Notes: generated from the letters alone by a model not told the origin. Counted from the stretch's first letter, positions 1 to 7,044 are shown. The stretch: DNA of 14,051 nt from Gammaproteobacteria bacterium (GCA_029335925.2 JARJMX020000001.1:1-14051), one strand, 5' to 3'. Numbers and translations are program-made.

Positions 1-92
1 GTTCGCGCACCTGATCGGCGCTCTTCAGGCCCGACGCCACTGCGGCCTGCGTCAGCCATGATCCACGATTGGTTAGGGAATGCGCCCGCGGG
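1..92. other. No confident gene at left edge
   Basis: Ninety-two bases follow the tonB stop. A minus-strand ATG at 59-57 opens a frame that reaches the window edge, and another minus-strand frame is open through the same stretch, but neither is long enough to judge. No terminator hairpin with a T-tract is visible after tonB. Confidence 0.4.
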
Positions 93-857
93 CTACGAAT
101 CGAGCGAGAACGACAACGGCAGGGTGAAGTCCCACTGTCGGCGCTCGACCCCGTCCGGGAAGGGCGGGAACGGGGCGGCCTGGCGCACGGCCTCAAGCGC
201 GGCCTCGTCGAGCAGTGGGCTGCCTGAACTCTCTATCACCCGCACCCCGACCAGTCGGCCATCCGCCTCCACAGTGAAGGCCACCACCACCCGCCCCTCC
301 AGCTCCAAACGCCGCGCCATGCGCGGATAGTACTTGTGCTCGTCGACCGCCTGGCGAATGCGGATGCGGTAACCGTCCTCCAGTGCAGGATCGGGCGCGG
401 GTATCAGCGGCTGCGCTGCCGGAGGCGGCACGACGGGTGCGGGGGCCGGTGACTGAATGGCGACGGGAGCCTCGGCAGCGGGGGCAGCCTCGACCGGCTG
501 TGCTCGGACTGGCTCGACGACTGACGCGGCAGGCTTAGAAGGTGCGGCCTTGGCCGGTCTGGGCTGTACCGGGACCGGCTTAGGCGCCGGAGGCTCGACG
601 GGAACGGCTGCGGGCGCAGGTTCGGGCAGTGTCGGCGACGGGGAAGCTTCCTGCACGGGTGTCGGCTCGGCCGCGGGCGGCGGCTCGACCTGCGCGGGAG
701 CCTGGAACATCGCAAGCTGGAGCGGCACCGGCGTGGCCGACACGAAGGCCAAACCGGAATGCTCCGCCAGCCACCAGGCCACGGCGGCGACCAACACCCC
801 GTGGATAGCCAGCGAAGTGATCCAAGCCGGGCGCGCTCGTTTCTCTGTTGTCCTCAC
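93..857 (-). CDS. tonB: TonB family energy transducer
   Basis: Likely TonB: it would carry proton-motive energy from an ExbB-ExbD motor in the inner membrane to outer-membrane receptors. The 254-residue protein has a short basic N-terminus and one membrane helix at about residues 11-31. A long periplasmic linker rich in Pro and Ala (about 53-155) follows, then a TonB C-terminal domain (about 165-254) with YPRMARRLELEGRVVVAFTV and VIESSGSPLLDEAALEAVR. The start is GTG at 857-855. It overlaps by four bases (GTGA) the stop codon of the ancestral, unshifted exbD frame, which implies translational coupling. It is last in an exbB-exbD-tonB operon. Because exbD is broken just upstream, this tonB may be poorly translated or may depend on another ExbBD pair. 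The family call is firm; the receptor partners are unknown. Confidence 0.93.
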   Translation of the reverse strand: MRTTEKRARPAWITSLAIHGVLVAAVAWWLAEHSGLAFVSATPVPLQLAMFQAPAQVEPPPAAEPTPVQEASPSPTLPEPAPAAVPVEPPAPKPVPVQPRPAKAAPSKPAASVVEPVRAQPVEAAPAAEAPVAIQSPAPAPVVPPPAAQPLIPAPDPALEDGYRIRIRQAVDEHKYYPRMARRLELEGRVVVAFTVEADGRLVGVRVIESSGSPLLDEAALEAVRQAAPFPPFPDGVERRQWDFTLPLSFSLDS

Positions 858-1232
858 CCCTTACGCACTGTGACGATCCTCACCCGCTGAAGATGGTATT
901 TCTGCAGCAAGGTCGAGTACCTGGACGAAGTCGCTGAAAGGCACACCGGCGTCCACGCGCGGGAGGATGGCCTGCTCGCGCGCAGTATGGGCGAGTTGCT
1001 GATCCAACTCGATCAGATGCACGGGGGCCCCACCAAGGTAGACCTTGCGCGCCTCATCGATGCTGATCTCCATCGGCTTCTCGTTGGCAGGCTAGGCGGC
1101 GTGCTTGGCCTCCGGCAATTGCAGCGGGATGCGCCCCTGAGCCACGAAGGTAGCCGTGGTGAGGACGATGGCCAGGAGCACCAGCATGATGTCGATGAAG
1201 GGGATGACATTGATCTGGTCGAAGCGCTTCAT
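854..1232 (-). pseudogene. exbD: ExbD proton-channel subunit, interrupted by an amber codon and a frameshift
   Basis: ExbD normally pairs with ExbB to power TonB. Translation from ATG at 1232 gives a typical ExbD N-terminus: [20 protein letters not shown], which includes the membrane helix and the channel Asp (residue 14), then [14 protein letters not shown]. It then meets TAG (1094-1092) as codon 47. The same frame continues after the stop with good ExbD sequence (PANEKPMEISID, VYLGGAPVHL, AILPRVDAGVPFSDFVQVLD). At about 908-914 one extra C shifts the frame, so the expected tail LLQKYHLQRVRIVTVRKG is found only in the next frame. Repaired, the protein would be about 125 residues, normal for ExbD, and would end at TGA 856-854 overlapping the tonB start. 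ExbB ends one base upstream. Two independent lesions favour a pseudogene; sequencing error cannot be excluded. Confidence 0.88.
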
Positions 1233-1233
1233 C

Positions 1234-1674
1234 TCACAGACCCTTAAGCGCCCGCCATTGCCCCATCAGCACATCGACGCGCCGGGTCAGGCCGTTGTAG
1301 ATCATGATCGACGGGATGGCGACCAAGAGCCCCGCCGCAGTGGCTTTCAGCGCCAGCGCGAGGCCGAGCATGATGTGGCTCACATCCACCTGACCGCCCT
1401 CCCCCATCTCGTAGAAGGTGATGAGGATGCCCAACACGGTGCCGAGCAGGCCGACGTAGGGGGCATTCGCGCCAACCGTGTAGATCCAGGTCAGGTTGCG
1501 GGTCAGCGCAATGTTGAGCGTGTCCGGATGGGTAAAGTCGGTCAGATCGACCCGCCGGTAATAGCTCCAGCGCTCGATCGCCATCGCTAGCATCATCACA
1601 CTCATCAGGCCAAGCAAGCCGAGGATGGCAAAATCAAGGGTGGTCTTGAGGGGCTCCAGCATCGGATACTCCAT
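1234..1674 (-). CDS. exbB: ExbB/TolQ/MotA-family proton channel protein
   Basis: Inner-membrane motor subunit that conducts protons and drives TonB together with ExbD. The sequence is a short ExbB form of 146 residues with three hydrophobic segments, at about 12-32, 65-90 and 103-126. The second and third carry the family's core: [17 protein letters not shown] and [18 protein letters not shown]. The first listed ATG (1674) has no clear ribosome-binding site. ATG at 1662 (MLEPLKTT) has GGAG a few bases upstream and may be the real start, giving 142 residues. It is first in the exbB-exbD-tonB operon, with a single base between its stop and the exbD ATG. The protein looks intact, unlike its partner. 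Confidence 0.93.
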   Translation of the reverse strand: MEYPMLEPLKTTLDFAILGLLGLMSVMMLAMAIERWSYYRRVDLTDFTHPDTLNIALTRNLTWIYTVGANAPYVGLLGTVLGILITFYEMGEGGQVDVSHIMLGLALALKATAAGLLVAIPSIMIYNGLTRRVDVLMGQWRALKGL

Positions 1675-1734
1675 CGGTCTGCAATCAGTGATCAGCGAAA
1701 CTTATCACCAAACGCCTTTGATCAGGCAAACCGC
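1675..1734 (-). promoter_or_regulatory. ribD-exbB gap, possible weak promoter
   Basis: Sixty bases separate the ribD stop from the first exbB ATG. On the minus strand a TTTGCC hexamer is followed 18 bases later by GATAAG, a weak sigma-70-like pair. A short inverted repeat (GCCT...AGGC) lies within it, but there is no T-tract, so it is a poor terminator. Two TGATCA palindromes occur. I see no convincing Fur box, although a tonB operon is often iron-regulated. The exbB operon may have its own promoter here or may be read through from ribD. Confidence 0.25.
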
Positions 1735-2856
1735 TCAGACCGAGGGGTGGAGAATCAGGCGCAGGTCGCCCCCCACCCGGCGCACATCCTGCCAGTGCCA
1801 GCGCCGAGCCTGATCCAGGCGCGCAAGTTCCGGCAGGACCGCCAAGGGCTGGGCGCTATGCCCAAGGAGCGTGGGCGCAAGATAGAGGATCAGCTCATCG
1901 ACAAGGCCCGCGGCGAGCAGTGCCCCGCCCAGACGCGCCCCGGCCTCGACCCAGACCTCGTTGATCTCGCGGCGGGCCAAATCTTCGAGGATCCATGCCA
2001 GATTCAACGCGGCATCGGCCTCTGCCCCAGTCAGTGGAGCGGATAGGAGCCGGACACCGCCCCGGGCCACGGCCTGACACCGGTCACGATCCTCGCTTGC
2101 GCTATAGATCCAAACCTCCCCCTCTTCCTTGAACAGGGGCTGATCCAAAGTAAGGCGCAGGGTACGATCGAGTATCACCCGCACCGGCTGGCGCACCGCC
2201 CCTTCCATGCCCAGTTCATCGGCGCTTAAACGCACATTCAAACGCGCCTGATCGCGGATCACCGTTTCCGCACTGGACAGCACCGCGGAGGATCGGGCTC
2301 GCTGGAACTGGACGTCGCGCCGGGCCTCGGGCCCCGTGATCCACTGACTGGCGCCATGGGCCAAAGCCGTTCGGCCATCGAGCGAGGCCCCCCATTTGAG
2401 ACGCACGAAGGGGCGACCTTGGGTCATGCGTTGGATGAAGCCCTGATTCAGCGCGCGTGCCTCATCCTCCAACATCCCACTGAGCACCTCGATGCCGGCG
2501 GCGCGCAGCATGGCCTCTCCGCCCCCGGCCACCTTGGGATTGGGATCGCGCATGGCCATCACCACGCGCGCTACCCCGGCCTCGATCAGGGCATGCGAGC
2601 AGGGGCCGGTACGGCCATAATGGCAGCAGGGTTCAAGGGTGACATAGACGGTCGCGCCACGGGCCTGCGCACCGGCCATGCGCAAGGCATGGATCTCGGC
2701 ATGCGGCTCGCCGGCACGGGCATGGAAGCCCTCGCCGATGACCTTGCCATCGCGCACGATCACGCAGCCGACACGGGGGTTGGGGTGGGTGGTATAGAGC
2801 CCGCGCCGCGCCAGCTCCAGCGCGCGAGCCATGTAGCGCACGTCATCCACGCTCAT
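1735..2856 (-). CDS. ribD: RibD, bifunctional riboflavin biosynthesis deaminase/reductase
   Basis: Cytosolic enzyme for two successive riboflavin steps: deamination of the diaminohydroxy-phosphoribosylaminopyrimidine, then NADPH-dependent reduction of the ribosyl side chain. With the ATG at 2856 it is 373 residues, the usual length. The N-terminal deaminase (about 1-145) shows HPNPRVGCVIV, the zinc and catalytic motif HAEIHAL (H52, E54) and PCCHYGRTGPC (C77, C86). The reductase (about 146-373) shows KWGASLDGRTAL, SQWITGPEARRDVQ and the C-terminal LVDELILYLAPTLLG. A TTG two codons upstream (2862) could extend the frame, but the ATG matches the family start. It lies six bases after the nnrS remnant stop, in a glyA-nrdR-ribD operon. 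The usual later riboflavin genes are absent; exbB follows instead. Confidence 0.97.
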   Translation of the reverse strand: MSVDDVRYMARALELARRGLYTTHPNPRVGCVIVRDGKVIGEGFHARAGEPHAEIHALRMAGAQARGATVYVTLEPCCHYGRTGPCSHALIEAGVARVVMAMRDPNPKVAGGGEAMLRAAGIEVLSGMLEDEARALNQGFIQRMTQGRPFVRLKWGASLDGRTALAHGASQWITGPEARRDVQFQRARSSAVLSSAETVIRDQARLNVRLSADELGMEGAVRQPVRVILDRTLRLTLDQPLFKEEGEVWIYSASEDRDRCQAVARGGVRLLSAPLTGAEADAALNLAWILEDLARREINEVWVEAGARLGGALLAAGLVDELILYLAPTLLGHSAQPLAVLPELARLDQARRWHWQDVRRVGGDLRLILHPSV

Positions 2857-2862
2857 TCGCAA

Positions 2863-3264
2863 TCATCCCAGCTTGCCGTCAACGCGCGGACGGATGAGCA
2901 TCGGCGCGTGGATGGCGAAAAAGAAGGTCAAGCCCAGCACCCAGAGCATAGCTGCAAGCGGCGCGGCCCACAGGGCGAGCATCGCAGCAAGCCACACCCC
3001 CTGAGGGGTGCGCACCCCGGTCCAGTTCCGCGCCGCGGTCAGCAGGAAGCCCGCGATGACCGCCACCGCATAGCCGAACAGCATCTCGTGACCATGCCAG
3101 ACATTGAAGAGCAGGGGCACAGCGGAAGGATAGGCCAGAGCGAGGCCCCACAGGGCCATGGCCAGCACCGCCCACAGGGCGGCGGCAAGAAAGAAGGGCC
3201 GGAAACCCAGGTTGAACAGGGCGAAGCCGGTGGGCGGAGGACTCCGTGGATCGAGGATCAGCAT
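2863..3264 (-). CDS. NnrS family membrane protein remnant, apparently internally deleted
   Basis: NnrS proteins are haem/copper membrane proteins of about 400 residues linked to nitric-oxide and nitrite metabolism. This frame has only 133 residues. Residues 1-95 look like the NnrS N-terminus: LGFRPFFLAAALWAVLA, then VWHGHEMLFGYAVAVIAGFL with its conserved His, then RNWTG. Residues about 105-133 resemble the extreme NnrS C-terminus, with APMLIRPRVDGKLG as the last residues. The middle, roughly 270 residues and several membrane helices, is missing while the frame stays open. This suggests an in-frame deletion near residues 97-106. A good ribosome-binding site (GGGGAGG, 3279-3273) precedes the ATG at 3264. 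It sits between nrdR and ribD. It may still make a small membrane protein, but probably not a working NnrS. Recognition of the C-terminal end is from memory of the family. Confidence 0.75.
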   Translation of the reverse strand: MLILDPRSPPPTGFALFNLGFRPFFLAAALWAVLAMALWGLALAYPSAVPLLFNVWHGHEMLFGYAVAVIAGFLLTAARNWTGVRTPQGVWLAAMLALWAAPLAAMLWVLGLTFFFAIHAPMLIRPRVDGKLG

Positions 3265-3283
3265 CCCGCGCCTCCCCTGCCGG

Positions 3284-3748
3284 TCACTGCCCCCGCGCCT
3301 CCTGCTGCAGGCGTTCGATCAGCTCACGGAAGGCCGCCACGTCCTCAAAGCTCTTATAGACCGAGGCGAAGCGGATGTAGGCGACCTGGTCGAGCCTGCG
3401 CAGGGCCTCCATGACCATCTCGCCAACTACCCGCGCCTCGACCTCGCGCTCGCCGCGCTTCATCAGCTCACGCTCGATGTGGGCGATGGCCTCCTCGACT
3501 CGCTCGGTGGGCACCGGACGCTTTTCCAGCGCCCGCAACATGCCACGCCGCAGCTTGTCCTCAGAGAACAACTCCCGCGTGCCGTCGCGCTTGATGATGC
3601 GCGGCAACTGCAACTCGGCGGTCTCGAAGGTGGTGAAGCGCTCACCACAGGCGGGGCATTCCCGCCGACGGCGGACCTGCGTGCCATCCTGCGTCAAGCG
3701 GGAATCCGCCACGCGGGTGTCTTCAGCGCCGCAAAAGGGGCATCTCAT
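3284..3748 (-). CDS. nrdR: NrdR, transcriptional repressor of ribonucleotide reductase genes
   Basis: NrdR binds NrdR boxes upstream of ribonucleotide reductase operons and senses ATP/dATP. The 154-residue protein has the standard form. An N-terminal zinc ribbon carries C3, C6, C31 and C34 ([13 protein letters not shown] and [17 protein letters not shown]), with the family motif DSRLTQDG between them. An ATP-cone domain (about 49-139) follows, with [19 protein letters not shown] and [13 protein letters not shown] near its end. Length, start and all zinc ligands are normal. It follows the small glyA-linked gene by about 30 bases and precedes the nnrS remnant by 19. The glyA-nrdR-ribD arrangement is common in gammaproteobacteria. 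Confidence 0.98.
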   Translation of the reverse strand: MRCPFCGAEDTRVADSRLTQDGTQVRRRRECPACGERFTTFETAELQLPRIIKRDGTRELFSEDKLRRGMLRALEKRPVPTERVEEAIAHIERELMKRGEREVEARVVGEMVMEALRRLDQVAYIRFASVYKSFEDVAAFRELIERLQQEARGQ

Positions 3749-3778
3749 GACCCAAGCCCTCCATCCATTGCCCTGCCA

Positions 3779-4015
3779 TCAACGCCCCACGGCCTCCTTG
3801 TTGCGCTGGTATTCCTCGAGGGTCGTGCCCGCGGCCTCCAGGCAACGTGTGCGATCCACCTCATCCGGGATGTTTTGGCAGGCATGACGCTGGTAGGACT
3901 GCCCTCCGGCATAGCGCTGCTGCGGGGTGCATGCCATGCAGAGGATCCCCGCCAGCCCCGCGGCCACAAGGCGCAGCCCCGGCGCCCCGTCTCCTCGCGT
4001 CCTGCCTTGGACCAT
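3779..4015 (-). CDS. Small exported Cys-containing protein of the glyA-nrdR interval
   Basis: A 78-residue protein I cannot name. It begins with a basic stretch (residues 1-15), then a hydrophobic segment (about 16-29, LVAAGLAGILCMAC), as in a signal peptide or lipoprotein leader. The Cys context is not a good lipobox (neither C26 nor C29 fits), so lipid attachment is doubtful. The mature part has a pair of cysteines (C46, C58) in a compact pattern, HACQNIPDEVDRTRCLE, followed by LEEYQRNKEA; these could form a disulfide in the periplasm. The ATG lies one base after the glyA stop, so it is probably translated by coupling with glyA. It lies between two conserved genes and reads in an unbroken frame, which supports a real gene. 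Function unknown. Confidence 0.72.
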   Translation of the reverse strand: MVQGRTRGDGAPGLRLVAAGLAGILCMACTPQQRYAGGQSYQRHACQNIPDEVDRTRCLEAAGTTLEEYQRNKEAVGR

Positions 4016-4016
4016 C

Positions 4017-5270
4017 TCAGGCGTAGACCGGCAGGCGCTTGCACACCTCCAGCACCTTACCCTTGACCGCCTCGACGGTAGCCGCTTCGCCGCGCGCGTC
4101 GATCACATCACACATCCAGTGGGCCAAGTCCTCGCAGTCGGTCTCCTTGAAGCCGCGGGTGGTAATCGCCGGGGTACCGACGCGGATGCCGGAGGTGACG
4201 AACGGCGACTGCGGGTCGTTCGGCACGGCGTTTTTGTTGACAGTGATATTGGCCGCACCGAGCCAGGCGTCCACGTCCTTGCCGGTCAGCCCTTGCTGGA
4301 TGAAGCTTACCAGGAACAGGTGGTTGTCGGTGCCCTTGGACACCACGTCGAAACCGCGGTCCATGAACACCTTGGCCATCGCCTGAGCGTTCTTCACCAC
4401 CTGCTGCTGGTAGGCCTTGAACTCAGGCTCCAGGGCCTCCTTGAAGGCCACGGCCTTGGCGGCAATCACATGCTCCAGCGGACCGCCCTGGATGCCGGGG
4501 AAGATGGCGGAGTTGATCTTCTTCTCGATCTCGGGGTTGGCCTTCCCAAGAATGATGCCGCCGCGTGGGCCGCGCAGGGTCTTGTGGGTAGTGGAGGTCA
4601 CCACGTCGGCATAGGGCACTGGACTCGGATAAACGCCGGCAGCCACGAGGCCAGCGATATGCGCCATGTCCACCAACAGATAGGCCCCCACCTCATCGGC
4701 AATGGCACGGAAGCGCGCCCAGTCCACCACGCGCGAGTAGGCCGAGAAACCGGCAATGATCATCTTCGGCTTGTGCTCACGGGCCAGGCTCTCGACCTGT
4801 TCGTAGTCGATCTCACCGGTCTTGGGGTTCAGACCATACTGCACGGCGTGGTAGCTCTTGCCAGAGAAGTTGACCTTGGCGCCGTGGGTCAGGTGGCCGC
4901 CATGGGCGAGCGACATGCCCAGCACGGTGTCGCCCGGCTGCAAGAGGGCGAGGAACACCGCGCCATTGGCCTGGCTGCCGGAATGCGGCTGGACATTGGC
5001 CCAGTCAGCGCCAAACAGGTCCTTGGCCCGATCGATAGCCAGCTGCTCGATGACATCCACATACTCACAGCCACCGTAATAACGCTTGCCCGGATAACCT
5101 TCGGCGTACTTATTGGTCAGCACCGACCCCTGTGCCTGCATGACCCGTGGGCTGGCGTAGTTTTCCGAAGCAATCAGCTCGATGTGCTCTTCCTGACGTC
5201 GGCGTTCCTGCTCCATCGCCTGCCAGAGCTGATCATCAAAGCCTGCTATCGTCATATCCTGGGTAAACAT
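4017..5270 (-). CDS. glyA: Serine hydroxymethyltransferase
   Basis: PLP enzyme that interconverts serine and glycine while charging tetrahydrofolate with a one-carbon unit. It is the main source of one-carbon groups for purine, thymidylate and methionine synthesis. With ATG at 5270 the protein has 417 residues, the same length as the E. coli enzyme. Landmarks are [15 protein letters not shown] (about 30-44), the [18 protein letters not shown] block, PHSGSQAN (96-102), [18 protein letters not shown], and [13 protein letters not shown] with the PLP lysine at 230. The frame is open further upstream to about 5459, but that stretch has no family similarity and holds hairpins, so I treat it as leader. 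First gene of the glyA-small protein-nrdR-nnrS remnant-ribD operon. Confidence 0.98.
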   Translation of the reverse strand: MFTQDMTIAGFDDQLWQAMEQERRRQEEHIELIASENYASPRVMQAQGSVLTNKYAEGYPGKRYYGGCEYVDVIEQLAIDRAKDLFGADWANVQPHSGSQANGAVFLALLQPGDTVLGMSLAHGGHLTHGAKVNFSGKSYHAVQYGLNPKTGEIDYEQVESLAREHKPKMIIAGFSAYSRVVDWARFRAIADEVGAYLLVDMAHIAGLVAAGVYPSPVPYADVVTSTTHKTLRGPRGGIILGKANPEIEKKINSAIFPGIQGGPLEHVIAAKAVAFKEALEPEFKAYQQQVVKNAQAMAKVFMDRGFDVVSKGTDNHLFLVSFIQQGLTGKDVDAWLGAANITVNKNAVPNDPQSPFVTSGIRVGTPAITTRGFKETDCEDLAHWMCDVIDARGEAATVEAVKGKVLEVCKRLPVYA

Positions 5271-5455
5271 GCGGTGCCCCCATGCGGTAAAAATGGCAAA
5301 AAACGAATACCCGGCACGGGCCGGGTCGAAGTTTGGCACAAAGTTTAACGCAAAAGCGGCGCCCCCGGCATGGCCGGGCGTGCATAACGGCATGAATGCC
5401 TTGCATGCTTTATAAGATATACACCCCGGATGCTCGGGGCTTGGCATGTCAGGCA
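5271..5455 (-). promoter_or_regulatory. glyA leader/upstream region with three GC-rich hairpins
   Basis: This 185-bp gap between the hydrolase stop and glyA holds three similar palindromes. One is a 7-bp stem with a 4-base loop at 5309-5326 (ACCCGGC/GCCGGGT). One is a 6-bp stem with a 3-base loop at 5364-5378 (CCCGGC/GCCGGG). One is a 5-bp stem at 5424-5439 (CCCCG/CGGGG). On the minus strand the first is followed, after five bases, by six Ts (5303-5298), which resembles an attenuator. The third lies just after the hydrolase stop but lacks a proper T-tract. At 5393-5405 there is TGAA-N5-TGCA, one mismatch from the MetR-type TGAA-N5-TTCA. I could not fix a clear promoter or match a known riboswitch. 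Confidence 0.4.
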
Positions 5456-6373
5456 TCACTTCCAGCCGATGAAGCGGGTGGCCTGTTCGATGACCTCATC
5501 GCCATACAAATCCATGAAAAAGTGATCGGCCCCGTCGATGGTCACCGCTTGAATGCGCCTGCCATCAGCAAGCTTGGCCATCTGCGCCGGCAAATCCTTC
5601 ACCGTTGTGTCCTGCGAGCCGATGACGACCAATACCGGCTTAGTGGTTTTTGCAAGCAGAGTGGGGGTGTTCATGCGCGGATCATCCTTGTAGTAGCTGA
5701 CTACGCTCTTGGCCGCCGCACGGGTCTTCTCGCAATAGATGAAGTCCATATCGAGGAGGGTATCGCCCTTGCCCTCCTTGACCAGCTTCTCGGCCTTCTC
5801 CAAAAGCGGCTTGAGATCGACCTTGTAGCGCGCCTTGTAGTCCTTAAGGTGGTAGCCAGGCTCCCAGGTCTGCGGGGCAATGAGCACGGCGGAGGTGTAA
5901 ACCGGGTCGTCTTTCTCGGCCAGCGCCCAAGCGGTCTGGTTGCCGCCGCGCGAGTGGCCAAGGAGGGCAATGCGGGTGGCCCCTTTGTCCTTCAGCCAGC
6001 GGGTCCAGGCGGCGATCTCCTCGACGGCGTCGGTGTGCTTGTGCACATGCGGGGTCGGACAGTCGTACATGCTTGAGGGGCGCGCATCGAGGCCGTAGCT
6101 TAGATTGATCGCCAGGCTGTTGTAGCCCTTGCCCTTGAGTCCGTCCTGAAGGGCCCTGATCAGCTCCATGCCGTTGTGCGCCAGGGTGCCGTGGGTGATC
6201 AGCACCACGCCGTCCTTCACGCTCTTGCCGGCGGCAAGCTCAAGGTTCGCGCGCAGGGTCAGGTCGCCGGACTTCTGCGTCACCTCCTCCGCGGCGAGGG
6301 GGGCGGCGACGGCAACAAGGGCAGCGGCAATCAGGGTACGGAATGGACGAGACTTGGCGTGATGCAGAGTCAT
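5456..6373 (-). CDS. Secreted alpha/beta hydrolase
   Basis: A 305-residue putative periplasmic or exported esterase-like enzyme; substrate unknown. The N-terminus is a signal peptide (basic start, hydrophobic 13-28, likely cut after LAA at residue 28). The alpha/beta hydrolase core shows an oxyanion-type strand end with HG ([12 protein letters not shown], about 58-69), the nucleophile elbow GHSRGGN with Ser141, a candidate acid at Asp255 (VIGSQDTTV) and the catalytic His284 ([13 protein letters not shown]). The nucleophile elbow and His are clear; the acid is inferred from position. Cys105 and Cys214 could pair after export. The ATG at 6373 has GGAG about 11 bases upstream. It is divergent from the cyclic-nucleotide-binding gene and upstream of glyA, but a hairpin-rich leader separates it from glyA, so co-transcription is uncertain. 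Confidence 0.88.
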   Translation of the reverse strand: MTLHHAKSRPFRTLIAAALVAVAAPLAAEEVTQKSGDLTLRANLELAAGKSVKDGVVLITHGTLAHNGMELIRALQDGLKGKGYNSLAINLSYGLDARPSSMYDCPTPHVHKHTDAVEEIAAWTRWLKDKGATRIALLGHSRGGNQTAWALAEKDDPVYTSAVLIAPQTWEPGYHLKDYKARYKVDLKPLLEKAEKLVKEGKGDTLLDMDFIYCEKTRAAAKSVVSYYKDDPRMNTPTLLAKTTKPVLVVIGSQDTTVKDLPAQMAKLADGRRIQAVTIDGADHFFMDLYGDEVIEQATRFIGWK

Positions 6374-6542
6374 GGAGGGCTCTCCGGCGGATACAGCTTT
6401 TCAGCATGGCCTGGCGGTGGCGCAAAGGATAATCAAGGATCTTTTAATCTCCATCGAACGCCCTTATGAATATCCGCTCCTTGATGTCATTAGATGTCAT
6501 TAAACTTAGTAACATTCCATCCTAAACCCCAAGGAACATCCC
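6374..6542. promoter_or_regulatory. Divergent intergenic region
   Basis: This 169-bp region separates the divergent hydrolase and cyclic-nucleotide-binding genes and must carry promoters for both unless they are read from elsewhere. It is visibly more AT-rich than the genes around it, especially 6430-6515. Near the plus-strand gene there is a tandem repeat and an AT-rich stretch that could include a weak -10 region. An AAGGAA ribosome-binding site lies at about 6529-6534, ahead of the ATG at 6543. I see no strong consensus promoter on either strand. Confidence 0.45.
6483..6502 (+). repeat. Perfect tandem repeat of GATGTCATTA (2 copies)
   Basis: Two head-to-tail 10-bp copies occupy 6483-6492 and 6493-6502, about 40-60 bp upstream of the ATG at 6543. 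The period of about one helical turn would place both copies on the same DNA face, as in many operators bound by dimers or by two protomers. A regulatory role is an inference. Confidence 0.6.
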
Positions 6543-7037
6543 ATGATCTCCGCTGAAGAATCCGTCGAACTGGTCAAGCTGCTGCGCGAACAATGGCCCA
6601 GCGAGACGATGAAGAGCAACGAGTACGCCACCTTCCTCGAGTATTGCGAACTGATCGAGGTGAAACAGGGCCAGGTCATTGCCGACATCGGCGAGGTGGG
6701 TGAGGCGCTCTACTTTGTGGTCGAGGGTGAAGTAGCCTTGGTCACCGGTAGCTCGGCCAACGAGGTCGAGGTCGGCCGCATCCATGCCGGCGAGCTGATG
6801 GGTGAGATGAGCTTTTTCGACCGCAAGCCGCGCCAGGTGCGCCTCAAGGCCGCCACCCCGCGCGACCGCTTGCTCAAGCTGACTCGCCCAATGTACAAGC
6901 GCCTGCGCATCGAGCACCCCTACATCACGGTAAACCTGCTCGAGTACGCCATCATCAGCCTCGATCATCTGTTCCGGCGCGCAAGCGAGGATGTAACCAT
7001 CCTCAGCCACTACCTCTACGCAGGCAGTAAGTTTTGA
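6543..7037 (+). CDS. Stand-alone cyclic-nucleotide-binding domain protein (Crp/Fnr-like sensor without HTH)
   Basis: A 164-residue cytosolic protein and the only plus-strand gene in the window. Residues about 36-125 form a cNMP-binding beta-roll: VKQGQVIADIGEVGEALYFV, EGEVALVTG, then the phosphate-binding-cassette region GELMGEMSFFDRKPRQVRLKA (about 83-103). The cassette keeps Gly-Glu and Arg97, but Gln98 sits where the usual Ser/Thr/Ala is found, so the ligand may not be cAMP. C-terminal helices (about 115-164) replace the DNA-binding domain of Crp/Fnr, and there is no helix-turn-helix, so it is probably a protein-protein regulator rather than a transcription factor. It ends seven bases from the end of the CheW-CZB gene, in convergent orientation. 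Partner unknown. Confidence 0.88.
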   Translation: MISAEESVELVKLLREQWPSETMKSNEYATFLEYCELIEVKQGQVIADIGEVGEALYFVVEGEVALVTGSSANEVEVGRIHAGELMGEMSFFDRKPRQVRLKAATPRDRLLKLTRPMYKRLRIEHPYITVNLLEYAIISLDHLFRRASEDVTILSHYLYAGSKF

Positions 7038-7044
7038 GCCTGCC

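Noticed and set aside
1..59. Start of a minus-strand gene (ATG at 59)
   Set aside because: Only about 19 codons are visible and more than one frame is open; cannot be judged.
404..715. Arg/Pro-rich minus-strand frame inside tonB
   Set aside because: Out-of-frame reading of the Pro/Ala-rich TonB linker.
1675..1734. Fur box ahead of exbB
   Set aside because: Only one GATAA-like hexamer is present and the rest of the 19-bp palindrome does not match.
2356..3414. Plus-strand open frame spanning ribD, nnrS and nrdR
   Set aside because: Crosses three well-supported minus-strand genes and has biased composition; a GC-driven shadow.
3927..5348. Long plus-strand open frame opposite glyA
   Set aside because: Mirror-image of the high-GC glyA coding frame; its translation has no recognisable domain, and glyA is certain.
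5271..5455. Glycine or other known riboswitch before glyA
   Set aside because: None of the conserved core motifs of the glycine riboswitch could be found by eye; only simple hairpins are present.
5271..5459. N-terminal extension of GlyA by 63 residues
   Set aside because: The extra residues do not resemble the family; the ATG at 5270 gives the standard 417-residue enzyme; the stretch contains hairpins typical of a leader.
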